From positions 248,001 to 312,000 of the forward strand of contig JADJXV010000003.1 of NCBI GenBank assembly GCA_016720145.1: a DNA stretch of 64,000 nt, in the 5' to 3' direction. Positions 36,966-45,330 of this stretch are shown here, one piece after another; within the stretch, counting starts at the first letter, position 1; the number at the start of each line of letters is the position of its first letter. Under the pieces are notes generated by a model that was given only the letters and a program-made list of their open reading frames with translations, did not search any database and had not been told where the DNA came from. The stretch is from Ignavibacteria bacterium. Lineage in GTDB: Bacteria > Bacteroidota > Ignavibacteria > Kapaibacteriales > UBA961. Made by a program: the position numbers and the translations under genes.

Positions 36966-37040
36966 TCAGTCCGACCAGTTGTTTCAACTAGTCGTTAACA
37001 CCTACCTATGAAGCGTCGCGCTCGTCTGTACAGTAGGTAA
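36966..37040 (-). repeat. Hairpin repeat, copy R3 (inverted)
   Basis: TCAGTCCGACCAGTTGTTTC, AACTAGTCGTTAACACCTAC, CTATGAAGCGTCGCGCTCGT, CTGTACAGTAGG: the reverse complement of F3/F4 with scattered changes. The stem GACCAGTTG/CAACTAGTC keeps all but one pair. Confidence 0.85.
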
Positions 37041-37103
37041 GTATTTAATTTCTATTTCAATTACATTTTATAACAACTCTCGTACATTCGATACCTTCAC
37101 CCC

Positions 37104-37185
37104 AAAGCAGCGGCTATCTCTATCAGACAGACGTTTCAGCGGTATGTGTTGACGACCAGTTGTAGCAACTGGTCGGACTGGAAAT
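37104..37185 (+). repeat. Hairpin repeat, copy F4
   Basis: The closest relative of F3. AAAGCAGCGGCTATCTCTAT, CAGACGTTTCAGCGGTATGT, GTTGACGACCAGTTG, TAG, CAACTGGTCGGACTGGAAAT. The 10-bp stem is perfect. Differences from F3 are few and mostly in the left flank. Confidence 0.93.
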
Positions 37186-37189
37186 CTTA

Positions 37190-37265
37190 GACCTCAGAGA
37201 GGTCGAATATTTGTAGAAAGGTGTAGCCCCGAGAAATCACGACCTCAGAGCGGTCGAACGTTTGT
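37190..37265. repeat. Two copies of a short GACCTC palindromic unit
   Basis: GACCTCAGAGAGGTCGAATA at 37190-37209 and GACCTCAGAGCGGTCGAACG at 37241-37260, both followed by TTTGT. The arms GACC(T/C)C and G(A/C)GGTC are palindromic. The units resemble the ATTCGACC pair at 35173. No gene is seen between 37041 and 37377. Confidence 0.65.
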
Positions 37266-37377
37266 TTTGGTGATGCTTACACTCGGTGCGGATGCGCAGT
37301 TTGATTCAGTAACAAGTGTTAAAAGTCAGTTGTGGGATACAGCCCGGACTAGCACCACTTTCACGTTTATTTTCCAA

Positions 37378-37924
37378 CTATTCTTCCTTTTGACACGAAT
37401 GTAGTATCATATTGGCCTGTGTAGTCATGCCATGTACGATAAAAACATTACTATTTTGTAATCTACTCATATTCCATGCTTTCCCTTCGTTATCATATTC
37501 GGCGACAAGTGAATCGAGCCTCTTGTTCTTTTTTACGTTTATAATAGATTGCTTTATACCATTGGGATACAATCGCATATAGTACCAGTTGGTAGGATCA
37601 TCATACGAATAAAAAACGTCCTCAACAGCTCCTTTTATTGCTTCAAATTGGATATAACCGTACTTTTTATTCAGCGTATCGCCAGCAAACGTAAAAGACT
37701 TTACTTTTCCCGACTGAAAACGCAATTGCATGATTTTCTTACGTGTACCGGGCCTCCGATATCTAAGTATCCTTCCAACATCATGTTTGAGGAGCATAAT
37801 TAATCTATCAGTATGATGGAGCAGAATATTGCTGATTTTCGTCAGTCTTGCAACTATTAGACAAAATACTGAACAAGCATATTCTGAAAACAATCGTGAA
37901 TATTCTTTTAGAATTAATTATCAT
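37378..37924 (-). pseudogene. Probable lipoprotein gene with a broken frame
   Basis: The last 100 or so codons look coding (KIMQLRFQSGKVKSFTF, YGYIQFEAIKGAVEDVFYSY, DDPTNWYYMRLYPNGIKQSI, LVAEYDNEGKAW) and end in a stop at 37378. The same frame upstream is poor. In a different frame the ATG at 37922-37924 begins a good lipoprotein signal (MIINSKRIFTIVFRICLFSI, then LSNSC) and stops after about 38 codons. One or more indels between about 37740 and 37815 would join a lipoprotein signal to the C-terminal domain. The family is not recognised. Decay and sequencing error are both possible. Confidence 0.55.
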
Positions 37925-38046
37925 AAAAATATTGATGTTAGTAAAAATTGAATTATAGTATATAGTTCCAAAATGATTAGATTTCCGTCGGGTCAGTCAC
38001 ACAAAATGACAGAAATGATATAGGTTCACGGTCTGTTGGTGGAACC

Positions 38047-38069
38047 GGGCAACCGCAAGGGTTTGCCCC
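38047..38069. repeat. Small palindromic unit GGGCAAcc...ggTTTGCCC
   Basis: GGGCAACCGCAAGGGTTTGC, then CCCTACAA. The arms GGGCAA (38047-38052) and TTGCCC (38063-38068) form a hairpin. Similar GGGCGAAC...GTTCGCCC intergenic units are widespread in this phylum. Nothing else is seen between 37925 and 38196. Confidence 0.5.
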
Positions 38070-38196
38070 TACAACTACATCTGAAACGGAATAAATCATT
38101 CAGTCGAATCTCATGCAAAAATATCGAGGAAATATCTCACCGGCAAGTGTTTACGAAGAGTATCGTATATCTGTGAGATAATTCGGCACAAACAAC

Positions 38197-38234
38197 AATA
38201 GCCCGCAATATTCATAGCGGGCTATTGATTTTTT
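38197..38234. terminator. Strong hairpin downstream of the AMIN/TPR gene
   Basis: A perfect 10-bp stem, AATAGCCCGC (38197-38206) with GCGGGCTATT (38217-38226), has a 10-base loop. T6 follows on the plus strand (38229-38234), and TTGTTGTTTG follows on the minus strand. The only gene it can serve is the minus-strand gene ending at 38334, so it is probably a terminator for that gene or a bidirectional one. Confidence 0.75.
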
Positions 38235-38333
38235 CAAACTGCTCTGCTTGACAGAACTAGAAATCTACCTCTATTTTCGGTATGTTGACACCATTGCAGA
38301 ACGCCCTACCCTTTGACTAGCGGCATTTGGTTA

Positions 38334-39881
38334 TTAATAATGCCTGAGAATTTTTTCTAACAGTTTTTCCATTGCTCGAGTGTCGGTTTCGAGGGTTGCG
38401 AGGGTGCGTTTTACTTCGAGCGAACTCCGCTCAACACCAAATTTTCGGGCTACTTTGGAGAGTTTGTACGGTTGTAATGGAATATCAGTCGATGTTATCT
38501 TTTTGAGTGTAGTCGATTTATGCCGGTAACCCTCTTGCTGAAAATGAAGCGCAAGCTCTACTTCATTCCTTGGGAAATATTCACCGAGCGACGGTGTTTC
38601 TTCGACTTCATCATCGCCGGTTTCGCAAAACTCCAGTAATTCTTCGCGTGGAATATATTCCTCGAGATGCGCTAGGTCTGACATCGTATCCTCATCTAAT
38701 GTAGTCACTTGCTGAGGTTCATCTTCACTGATTTCTCTGTTTATTATCGACCCTTGTCTATAGAGTGTGTTCGCTTTTTGAAGGGTTGCAGCATTTGGTT
38801 CTTTTGTTTTTTCAGCTAAGATTTCATCAAAAGTAGACGAAGGCGAACGTGCTATTCTCTCTTTCAATTTGGATTTTCTCCACCTTAAATACAACCAAGC
38901 CAGATAAAATGCTGCCGACACAACGAATCCAATTCCGGCGATGGCGCTTGTTTTCATCCAATCGTCGATCATTCCTGATTCTGTATGTTTGGGTTTTGAT
39001 TGTGAATCTGATTCTGAAAAAATTGAAGCAAATCTTGTCGTATCTTTCGGTTTTTCTTGGGCAGCTACCGTTGGAATTGAAACATTTTCTATAGAATCTG
39101 ATGGCGAATGTTCATCCAAAATATAGGCAAATGATGTTGGTTCTTGTGTGGCTGAAGTATCCGTTGGCGGCTGATATTGTGCAGGTATGTCGAGTATTGA
39201 CCGAATGCCGGATTTTGTCGCATACTCTTCTTGAAAACGTTTTGCTTTGTCGGGTTGATTTTTCATCCGTGCAATTTGGGCAAGAGCGGCGTAGATATCA
39301 GGTATCGCTGATTGGTATTCAAGTGCAGAATTAAGCTGCGCATTTGCCTTGTCTAGGTCACCGGATTGGAGCGCATTGACACCGGAAAAGAAGAGTGCAT
39401 CAGCCCATTTCATATTTGCCGATTTGGCAATTGCCTGATACGCGGATGGTGTGATTTCTTTCTCACTTCCAAGCAAGGCAGTGCGATAGACATCTTCCGA
39501 TTTGGAGAGTGAATCCCATGAAAATACATCGATCATAAGTGCATGAGAATACGGCAATTGTACAGTCGTAAATCCTTTTTTATCATTCAATTGTATCATC
39601 ACCTGAATATTCTTTCCCGCTTGCTTGACATACACATCTTCAATCACTCCCCTGCCTTGGGTCATGCGAGTTTCGTCCGTCGCTGAATAGCTGGGGAAAT
39701 TGAGGGTGATGCGGCGTTTGTCGGGTGATAATTGAGAGGTGAATCCTTGAGGCGGGTGCGAACAGTACAGTAGAATTCTTGTAGGAGAAATAACGACACG
39801 TTGGAGAGTATTTTCGGCTGAAAATACATTCGAAACTGACCCGATAATGACAAGAAGAAATAGAGTGAGAATTGATTTCAT
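38334..39881 (-). CDS. AMIN-like / TPR single-pass membrane protein
   Basis: 515 residues. Signal peptide: MKSILTLFLLVIIGSVSNVF (cleaved near FSA-E). The domain at about 25-125 (RVVISPTRILLYCSHPPQGF, PDKRRITLNFPSYS, GKNIQVMIQLNDKKGFTTVQ) resembles AMIN, a beta domain that targets proteins to peptidoglycan or the envelope. TPRs at about 160-230 (FFSGVNALQSGDLDKANAQL) and a Pro/Ser/Thr-rich linker follow, then a membrane helix at about 315-338 (AIAGIGFVVSAAFYLAWLYL). The 175 residues after it are acidic and cytoplasmic, with a C-terminal segment (LSKVARKFGVERSSLEVKRT) that could be a small HTH. It resembles FimV-like layouts. It follows the GAF-histidine-kinase gene by 36 bases and may be its partner. 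Confidence 0.8.
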   Translation of the reverse strand: MKSILTLFLLVIIGSVSNVFSAENTLQRVVISPTRILLYCSHPPQGFTSQLSPDKRRITLNFPSYSATDETRMTQGRGVIEDVYVKQAGKNIQVMIQLNDKKGFTTVQLPYSHALMIDVFSWDSLSKSEDVYRTALLGSEKEITPSAYQAIAKSANMKWADALFFSGVNALQSGDLDKANAQLNSALEYQSAIPDIYAALAQIARMKNQPDKAKRFQEEYATKSGIRSILDIPAQYQPPTDTSATQEPTSFAYILDEHSPSDSIENVSIPTVAAQEKPKDTTRFASIFSESDSQSKPKHTESGMIDDWMKTSAIAGIGFVVSAAFYLAWLYLRWRKSKLKERIARSPSSTFDEILAEKTKEPNAATLQKANTLYRQGSIINREISEDEPQQVTTLDEDTMSDLAHLEEYIPREELLEFCETGDDEVEETPSLGEYFPRNEVELALHFQQEGYRHKSTTLKKITSTDIPLQPYKLSKVARKFGVERSSLEVKRTLATLETDTRAMEKLLEKILRHY

Positions 39882-39917
39882 TGCGCTTCCCTGCGATAGT
39901 ACAAAGTAGAATTTGTC

Positions 39918-41312
39918 CTATGAAAGCAATGGAAATGCCAATTTGAAAGTTGTACCTTTGCCATCTTGTGACATCACTTGAATTTCTCCCCTGAATTGCG
40001 CTGTAATTGTCTTCACAATGGATAGTCCAAGTCCTGTTCCCTTTCCCTGCGGCTTCGTTGAGTAAAACGGTTCGAAGATCGACGCGATTTTGTCCTCGGG
40101 AATTCCAATTCCTGTATCAGCAATAGTAATAAACGCTCGATTGTTTTGTGTCGATGATGTAATGGTAATTGTTCCTCCGTCCGGCATTGCGTCACGGGCA
40201 TTAAGCATTAAATTCAATAATACTTGCTCAATCTGTGTTTTGGTCGCCGAGATGACAGGAGTTGGTTCTTCGCATTCTGTATAGATTTGTATTCCGTCTC
40301 GATTTAGTTGAGAATTGATAAAAAACAACACTTCATTGATGACAAAATTCACTTCCACTCGCTCTAACTGAGTCTCTGACGGGGCATTACGTGCAAAGTC
40401 CAACAAACGTCTCGTGATATCACTGATGCGAAAAACTTGCTGCTTGATGATCTCGATACGACGCTCCGAACTCCCCACACCGGACTCCAAAAGCTGCAAA
40501 TGAGCGAGCAAAATTTGAAGTGGATTATTCACTTCATGCGCTACACTGCCGGCAAGCTCGCCGATGGAGGCAAGTTTGGAAGTTTGAACCATTTGTTTAT
40601 TGAGGACGGTGAGGCGTAAATTCATCCGTGTGATTTCCTCAGCACTACGAATATTATCAAGCGACATCATCGCAGCTTCAGTCGCCGCAAGAAGGGTTGA
40701 AATGTCTTCAGCGCTAAATGATTCTGCCGATTTTGCGCTCGCTGCTACGAATATTCCAACCGGTGCATTGCGGAGGAAGAGCGGCACGAGGATAATATTC
40801 GCCTCTTCAGCGGGTGGGTTTTCTGTGATATTGGGAATTATTCGAGCGTCGCGCTGTTCGATTGCCCAACTGATAATTCCTTGCTCATCCAAATGTCGAA
40901 CAATCAACATAAGTGGATTATTATCAATTAGTTGAGTACCAGCTTGAATAAGCGTTTGAGAAGCGGTCAACGTAAAAATACCACATTCACGAATTTCAAG
41001 AATTTCTTCTAAGTGTTTTTGTAATTGATAAATTACTTCATCGACTGTTGTTGCATTCTGTAATAATCCATACGTCGTTTCAGGTTTGGAAGAGACTGAT
41101 ACCGGCACCGTCTGATCCACACTCCGCCGCTGCTGACGCAAGTGTTCCACCTCACGCTGTAGTAATTGCAATGCTACTTCAAGCGTACGAATATATTCTT
41201 CACGGGTTTGAGCGAATTGACCTGCACCGGGAAGGAATTCAGCAACTTCAGCATTTTCGACTATCGAAATATCGTCAGCGTTTTGAAAAGGTTCGTCGGA
41301 ATTTGGGAACAT
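39918..41312 (-). CDS. GAF-domain sensor histidine kinase
   Basis: 464 residues, with no membrane helix. A short coiled coil (LEVALQLLQREVEHLRQQRR, about 45-65) precedes a GAF-like domain at about 85-225 (VIYQLQKHLEEILEIRECGI, IILVPLFLRNAPVGIFVAAS). HisKA has the acceptor in ASIGELAGSVAHEVNNPLQI (His about 258). HATPase_c has LLNLMLNARDAMPDGGTITI, IADTGIGIPED, FYSTKPQGKGTGLGLSIVKT. This is the NtrB-like HPK4 subtype. Its ligand and response regulator are unknown, and no receiver gene is next to it. The adjacent AMIN/TPR membrane protein (36 bases downstream) may couple it to the envelope; this is inference. Confidence 0.94.
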   Translation of the reverse strand: MFPNSDEPFQNADDISIVENAEVAEFLPGAGQFAQTREEYIRTLEVALQLLQREVEHLRQQRRSVDQTVPVSVSSKPETTYGLLQNATTVDEVIYQLQKHLEEILEIRECGIFTLTASQTLIQAGTQLIDNNPLMLIVRHLDEQGIISWAIEQRDARIIPNITENPPAEEANIILVPLFLRNAPVGIFVAASAKSAESFSAEDISTLLAATEAAMMSLDNIRSAEEITRMNLRLTVLNKQMVQTSKLASIGELAGSVAHEVNNPLQILLAHLQLLESGVGSSERRIEIIKQQVFRISDITRRLLDFARNAPSETQLERVEVNFVINEVLFFINSQLNRDGIQIYTECEEPTPVISATKTQIEQVLLNLMLNARDAMPDGGTITITSSTQNNRAFITIADTGIGIPEDKIASIFEPFYSTKPQGKGTGLGLSIVKTITAQFRGEIQVMSQDGKGTTFKLAFPLLS

Positions 41313-41454
41313 AGAAGTAACGTATAATCAATTATCACAATCAGTTGCATTCTGGCACTTCGAACATATCATCAGAGATGCACCTTACAATGAATACCAA
41401 TATTTCAAACTATCACACTTAAATTTATTGAAATTTAACTGAATTATCATGCCA

Positions 41455-41490
41455 AAAACAAAAGGCGAACATTGCTGTCCGCCTTTTTTA
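41455..41490. terminator. Bidirectional-looking terminator between the kinase and acyltransferase genes
   Basis: AAAGGCGAAC (41461-41470) pairs with GTCCGCCTTT (41477-41486) with one mismatch and a 6-base loop. A T-run follows on the plus strand, and TGTTTTT follows on the minus strand. It lies 21 bases beyond the stop of the minus-strand gene at 41511. Confidence 0.8.
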
Positions 41491-41510
41491 AAGATCTATT
41501 CGAATCAAGA

Positions 41511-42686
41511 CTATCGTAACAGTGCATAGACGAGCATTGTACCAAAAGAGAATCGCATAATCACCGACGCCCGATAGACATTACGCTGGATATAATCGCT
41601 GAGGTAAATTGTTGCGAGGGTAACAGTTATCACACATATTGCTGTCAAAAAACTTGTCGTTATATCCTGTGATTTGGCATAAATACGCCCAAAACTCGAA
41701 AACCACGGAGTACCGAATAGAATCAACAAATGCACGATATAAACATGAAATGATTTTTTACTGAAGAATGAATAGATCTCACGAAAAGCGCTGATTCGTC
41801 TGTGAAGACGTGCCATGAGAGTAAAAACGATGAGAATCAGTCCAATACGGATCAACATAAAGGCAGGATTCGACATCATAAAATCATGAGCAGGCAGTGG
41901 TAATTGACTGAGAATCAATGCGGTTACTCCTGCAAGTGCGAGGACTATTACACCATAAAAAGCGCTTTTTCGCAGTAAAAATTCATCACGTTCTTCGGTG
42001 GTCATGGATTTTAGATACGCGCCAAAGCTCACACCTGCAAAAAGAAAACCTGCAAATGGAAATATTGGGAAGAGCGATCCATGCTGATAGCTAAGGAAGC
42101 TTGAGATTGGTTCGGGCATGAATTCCGACCAATTAACAGCATGCATAAACGGCGTAAGACCAAATATAGCGAGAGTTACGATACCGGAGACTATTCCTAA
42201 GGATTTCACGGATTTGGTACTACGTGATGCCCACACTACTAATAGCAATGCAACGCCGGTGAGCTGAAGAATATTCGTCTGGAAAAACTGTTTCCAGGAT
42301 TCATAATTAAGATAGGGTAAGTCAAATATTCGGTTCGCCGGGAACACTAACAAATACCCCACACTCATAATCAAAAGTGCCCATCGAATTCTTTTCATCA
42401 TCGTAGCTTCGTTCATTCTGCCATCAGAATCACGCTTCATAGCAAACACGTGTACAGCACCGGAGACGATGAGAAACACAGGAGCGGTCAGTCCGCGGAT
42501 AAAATTCCATATATTCCACGGAAAAGCATGAATATCAAGGAGTTGTGGGTCGGCAAGTGCATCAAGGGTATGACCTTGAATCATCATTATCATGGCGACA
42601 CATCGTGCCAAATCGAGCACAAAAAGGCGGGAGTTTCCATTCCCAGAAGAGGCGGTAAGGCGGGTAAGCGGCAAAGATTCAGCCAT
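41511..42686 (-). CDS. Multi-pass membrane acyltransferase-like protein (heparan-alpha-glucosaminide N-acetyltransferase type)
   Basis: 391 residues from the ATG at 42684-42686; ten further in-frame codons upstream have no support. About ten membrane helices. The N-terminal signature FVLDLARCVAMIMMIQGHTL and FIRGLTAPVFLIVSGAV is the catalytic region of DUF1624/HGSNAT-like and acyltransferase-3-related proteins (R...D-L-A-R...GH), which move acetyl groups across the membrane onto sugars. Later helices include FPIFPFAGFLFAGVSFGAYL and FHVYIVHLLILFGTPWF. The substrate cannot be deduced. It lies alone between terminator-like hairpins and has no visible Shine-Dalgarno site. Confidence 0.8.
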   Translation of the reverse strand: MAESLPLTRLTASSGNGNSRLFVLDLARCVAMIMMIQGHTLDALADPQLLDIHAFPWNIWNFIRGLTAPVFLIVSGAVHVFAMKRDSDGRMNEATMMKRIRWALLIMSVGYLLVFPANRIFDLPYLNYESWKQFFQTNILQLTGVALLLVVWASRSTKSVKSLGIVSGIVTLAIFGLTPFMHAVNWSEFMPEPISSFLSYQHGSLFPIFPFAGFLFAGVSFGAYLKSMTTEERDEFLLRKSAFYGVIVLALAGVTALILSQLPLPAHDFMMSNPAFMLIRIGLILIVFTLMARLHRRISAFREIYSFFSKKSFHVYIVHLLILFGTPWFSSFGRIYAKSQDITTSFLTAICVITVTLATIYLSDYIQRNVYRASVIMRFSFGTMLVYALLR

Positions 42687-42889
42687 TAAAAAACGCTTTT
42701 GTCTAAAGTAGTACAAATATCTACTACAAAAATCGATACTTTGCCTCTCCTGTCCAACTTAATTGTTTTTCATCGAATTGTTCATTTTTCGTTCAGAAAT
42801 GTAGTTACATGGAAAATACTACATTTTTTACCCGGATATTCCTCCGCTATGGTCATAAAGGAACATTACTATTTGAGATAAGATTTTAT

Positions 42890-44053
42890 TTAAAGTTTCA
42901 AGAGCTTCCGAAGGGCTTTTTCTTTGATATTGAAATAGTTGATAAGTAGGTCTTTCGAAACTTCTACCTGAATTTTAGCCTTTATCAAATCTAAAATGTC
43001 TTCAATTGCCCCATCCATTTGATATTTTCTTTTAATGGAAGTAATGATAGCTTCTTTATACAAATTGACAGCTTCTTCTACTTTTCCTAATCGTAAATGG
43101 ACGAGTGCATAGTTGAAGTGTGATGTCATTAAATAAGGATTCATATCCACTACTTTTTTCGAATAGAACAAACAACTATCATATTTACCTGATAAATAGT
43201 AGTTCCAGCCGAGATTAACAAGTACCGAGGTATCATTCGGATTCGATGACAAATATTCCAGACATCCATTTATCGCATCTTCATAGTACTTCAAATGTCC
43301 ATAAGCGGCAGCTTGATAATATTTATAAAGAGACACAGCTGATGAATTTTTATGATTGAGTAGAATGAGGGAATCATAGCATGCATTTGACTTCGCAAAG
43401 AGATAGAATCTACTCAATAATGATGCACGAATTTCAAGAGAATCTATATTTTGAAAATCATTAGGTAATATATGTTTGATTTCTTCATAGATCGCTTCGT
43501 CAAAGTATGGCAAATCTTCAACTCCTAACTCCGCAATTGCCTGAAAATAATCAAGTTGTGCTAGGGAGTCTTCTCCCATTCGAAAAAACTGCATGCCACG
43601 CTGATAATAAAATCGACCAACTGCATTTCCACTCTTCGAAGATTTTAGTTCATTGTAGTTACTCATCACGAGATCTACTTTAGGGAGTCTGCTGTATAGT
43701 TTGGTTGCAATCCATACTCTTGCAATCACTTTTTGAGACACAGTCTTGCAATCTCGTTTCGCCGGCTTATGTTTTACAGTGCTAAGTGCTTTTATTGCAA
43801 CGTCATTGAACTCATCACAATACGAATCGACAACGATGATATCATGCATATATCCATTCGTATCGACAGTCCCGAACGTAGTGATATATCCACTTATATC
43901 AAATTCAAACATCCATTTAGGATAAGCCATAGTGTTGTAAATTGTTTCATAGTCAATCTTTACACTTTCTGTACAATTCTTTTCATCAGTGTCAGCAAGG
44001 GACACTCCATAAATATTTGGTAAAAAAATTAGAATTAGAATCAGTAATTTCAT
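42890..44053 (-). CDS. Exported TPR protein with an N-terminal TonB-C-like domain
   Basis: 387 residues, with a strong ribosome-binding site (AGGAGG) 6 bases before the ATG at 44051-44053. Signal peptide MKLLILILIFLPNIYGVSLA. A domain at about 40-115 (YPKWMFEFDISGYITTFGTV, DTNGYMHDIIVVDSYCDEFN, VAIKALSTVKHKPA) matches the energy-transducer TonB C-terminal fold, here placed at the N-terminus of a soluble periplasmic protein with two or three Cys. TPR helices follow (FYYQRGMQFFRMGEDSLAQL, SVLVNLGWNYYLSGKYDSCL, HFNYALVHLRLGKVEEAVNL). There is no TonB membrane anchor, so it is not a classical TonB. The role is unknown. Confidence 0.82.
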   Translation of the reverse strand: MKLLILILIFLPNIYGVSLADTDEKNCTESVKIDYETIYNTMAYPKWMFEFDISGYITTFGTVDTNGYMHDIIVVDSYCDEFNDVAIKALSTVKHKPAKRDCKTVSQKVIARVWIATKLYSRLPKVDLVMSNYNELKSSKSGNAVGRFYYQRGMQFFRMGEDSLAQLDYFQAIAELGVEDLPYFDEAIYEEIKHILPNDFQNIDSLEIRASLLSRFYLFAKSNACYDSLILLNHKNSSAVSLYKYYQAAAYGHLKYYEDAINGCLEYLSSNPNDTSVLVNLGWNYYLSGKYDSCLFYSKKVVDMNPYLMTSHFNYALVHLRLGKVEEAVNLYKEAIITSIKRKYQMDGAIEDILDLIKAKIQVEVSKDLLINYFNIKEKALRKLLKL

Positions 44054-44070
44054 AGCAACCTCCTAATAAA

Positions 44071-44559
44071 CTATATATTCTCCCCCAATTTCCTCATCTC
44101 TTCCTCCGTCAGCCGATATGGATACCATCCTGCTAAGTGATTCGCACCCAATCGCTTGTAAAAATCTATTGCATTGATGTTCCAGTCGAGCACCTGCCAC
44201 TCCATACGCCCGCATCCGCGCTCAAGAGCAAGATCGACAAGAAACTTGAACAACCGATATCCCACCTGCTGTTTGCGCGCCTCCGGCAACACAAACAAAT
44301 CCTCTAAGTACAACGTCGGCTTCGCCAAAAAACTCGAATACGTCTCAAAAATAATCACATAACCCACTGCCCTGCCGTCCAAAAACCCTAAATATGACTC
44401 AAACTTCGGCTTATCGGCAAAACAATGCGTTCGCAGGCGCATCTTCGCCTCCGCGTCCGGCGGGTCAAGCTTCTCAAAGTCAGCAAGCGCCGTGATGAGC
44501 ATGAATAAGGTCTCGAAATTCTCAGGCGTTACTTTTTCGATTTGTAGTTCTGACGGCAT
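44071..44559 (-). CDS. GNAT-family N-acetyltransferase (diamine acetyltransferase-like)
   Basis: 162 residues. The fold is clear: an N-terminal strand-helix (VTPENFETLFMLITALADFE), FLAKPTLYLEDLFVLPEARK, the acetyl-CoA-binding Q/RxxGxG/A variant QQVGYRLFKFLVDLALERGC, and RMEWQVLDWNINAIDFYKRL and GANHLAGWYPYRL. The YLEDLFV...WxVLdWNxxAIdFY pattern is that of the spermidine/diamine N-acetyltransferase-like branch. The true substrate is uncertain. Its codons are richer in G and C than those of neighbours further left, which it shares with the next two genes. The ATG is at 44557-44559. Confidence 0.92.
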   Translation of the reverse strand: MPSELQIEKVTPENFETLFMLITALADFEKLDPPDAEAKMRLRTHCFADKPKFESYLGFLDGRAVGYVIIFETYSSFLAKPTLYLEDLFVLPEARKQQVGYRLFKFLVDLALERGCGRMEWQVLDWNINAIDFYKRLGANHLAGWYPYRLTEEEMRKLGENI

Positions 44560-44613
44560 AGATTATTCCTATGTAATAGTAATTATTTGAATTATCAAGT
44601 TGTATCGCTTCAA

Positions 44614-45012
44614 TTAATCTGTGACAGCTAACGCAGCAAATGCAATGATATGTCCATCATAATCAGCCACATAGCACACCACATCTCCCCACGAACGCCG
44701 CGCCGGCTCACTCACCGAACGAGCTCCTGCTGAAAGCGCATTGCTATATGCCTGATCAACATCGGAGACCTTGAGGTAGAGTTCGCATCGCGGAATACCT
44801 GTTCCACTCTGCGGATGCGGCAAAGTATCTCCAAGTATCTTTGCGATACCGGAGTTCAGCATGAGTCCAAGCTTCACCCTGTCCGATAATGTAAACTCCG
44901 TCATTCCCGGTACATCCAGCGTTGGCACCAGCCCAAGCATAGCAGCATACAACTCCCGGCTACGCGCCTGATCCTCAACATACAAAATTATCTCAACGTC
45001 TGGTAAAATCAT
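44614..45012 (-). CDS. VOC-family (glyoxalase/bleomycin-resistance-like) protein
   Basis: 132 residues, from the ATG at 45010-45012. VOC beta-alpha-beta-beta-beta signature: EIILYVEDQARSRELYAAML, GLVPTLDVPGMTEFTLSDRV, RCELYLKVSDVDQAYSNALS, VCYVADYDGHIIAFA. These dimeric enzymes use a metal site for isomerisation, epoxide opening or drug binding. A metal Glu/His set is not certain here. It lies 54 bases from the GNAT gene on the same strand. No specific function is assigned. Confidence 0.9.
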   Translation of the reverse strand: MILPDVEIILYVEDQARSRELYAAMLGLVPTLDVPGMTEFTLSDRVKLGLMLNSGIAKILGDTLPHPQSGTGIPRCELYLKVSDVDQAYSNALSAGARSVSEPARRSWGDVVCYVADYDGHIIAFAALAVTD

Positions 45013-45085
45013 CTTCAATCATAATAATGGTTCTCTGACAATTTTTGTGGTACGGTGTAATGAATGCCAACAATCCTATGTTGCC

Positions 45086-45192
45086 AAAGTCCCGTAGGGA
45101 CGATATATCAGTAGAAAACGAGATTCTGATATGCCCCAAAGTCCCGTAGGGACGATATATCAATTCTATAACGTTCCGTCCCTACGGGACTT
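45086..45192. repeat. Two direct and one inverted copy of a GTCCCGTAGGGAC unit
   Basis: AAAGTCCCGTAGGGACGATA then TATCA at 45086-45110 and again at 45138-45162, identical. The inverted core CGTCCCTACGGGACTT is at 45177-45192. The core is itself palindromic (GTCCC-GTA-GGGAC, with a 3-base loop). The 318 bases between 45013 and 45330 contain no gene. Confidence 0.9.
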
Positions 45193-45330
45193 ACTCGCGC
45201 ACTCGTCCTCATTTTCTACCGATATGTCATCGCTAACGCGATTGAGGAGGACGATGAGTCATTGGCAATTCAACCACAAAAATCATCTTCAATCATAAAC
45301 AATCATAAAAATCAGCGTGCCATCGAAACT

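Noticed and set aside
42890..44053. Classical TonB energy transducer
   Set aside because: The TonB-C-like domain is N-terminal, after a cleavable signal, with no membrane anchor or proline-rich span.
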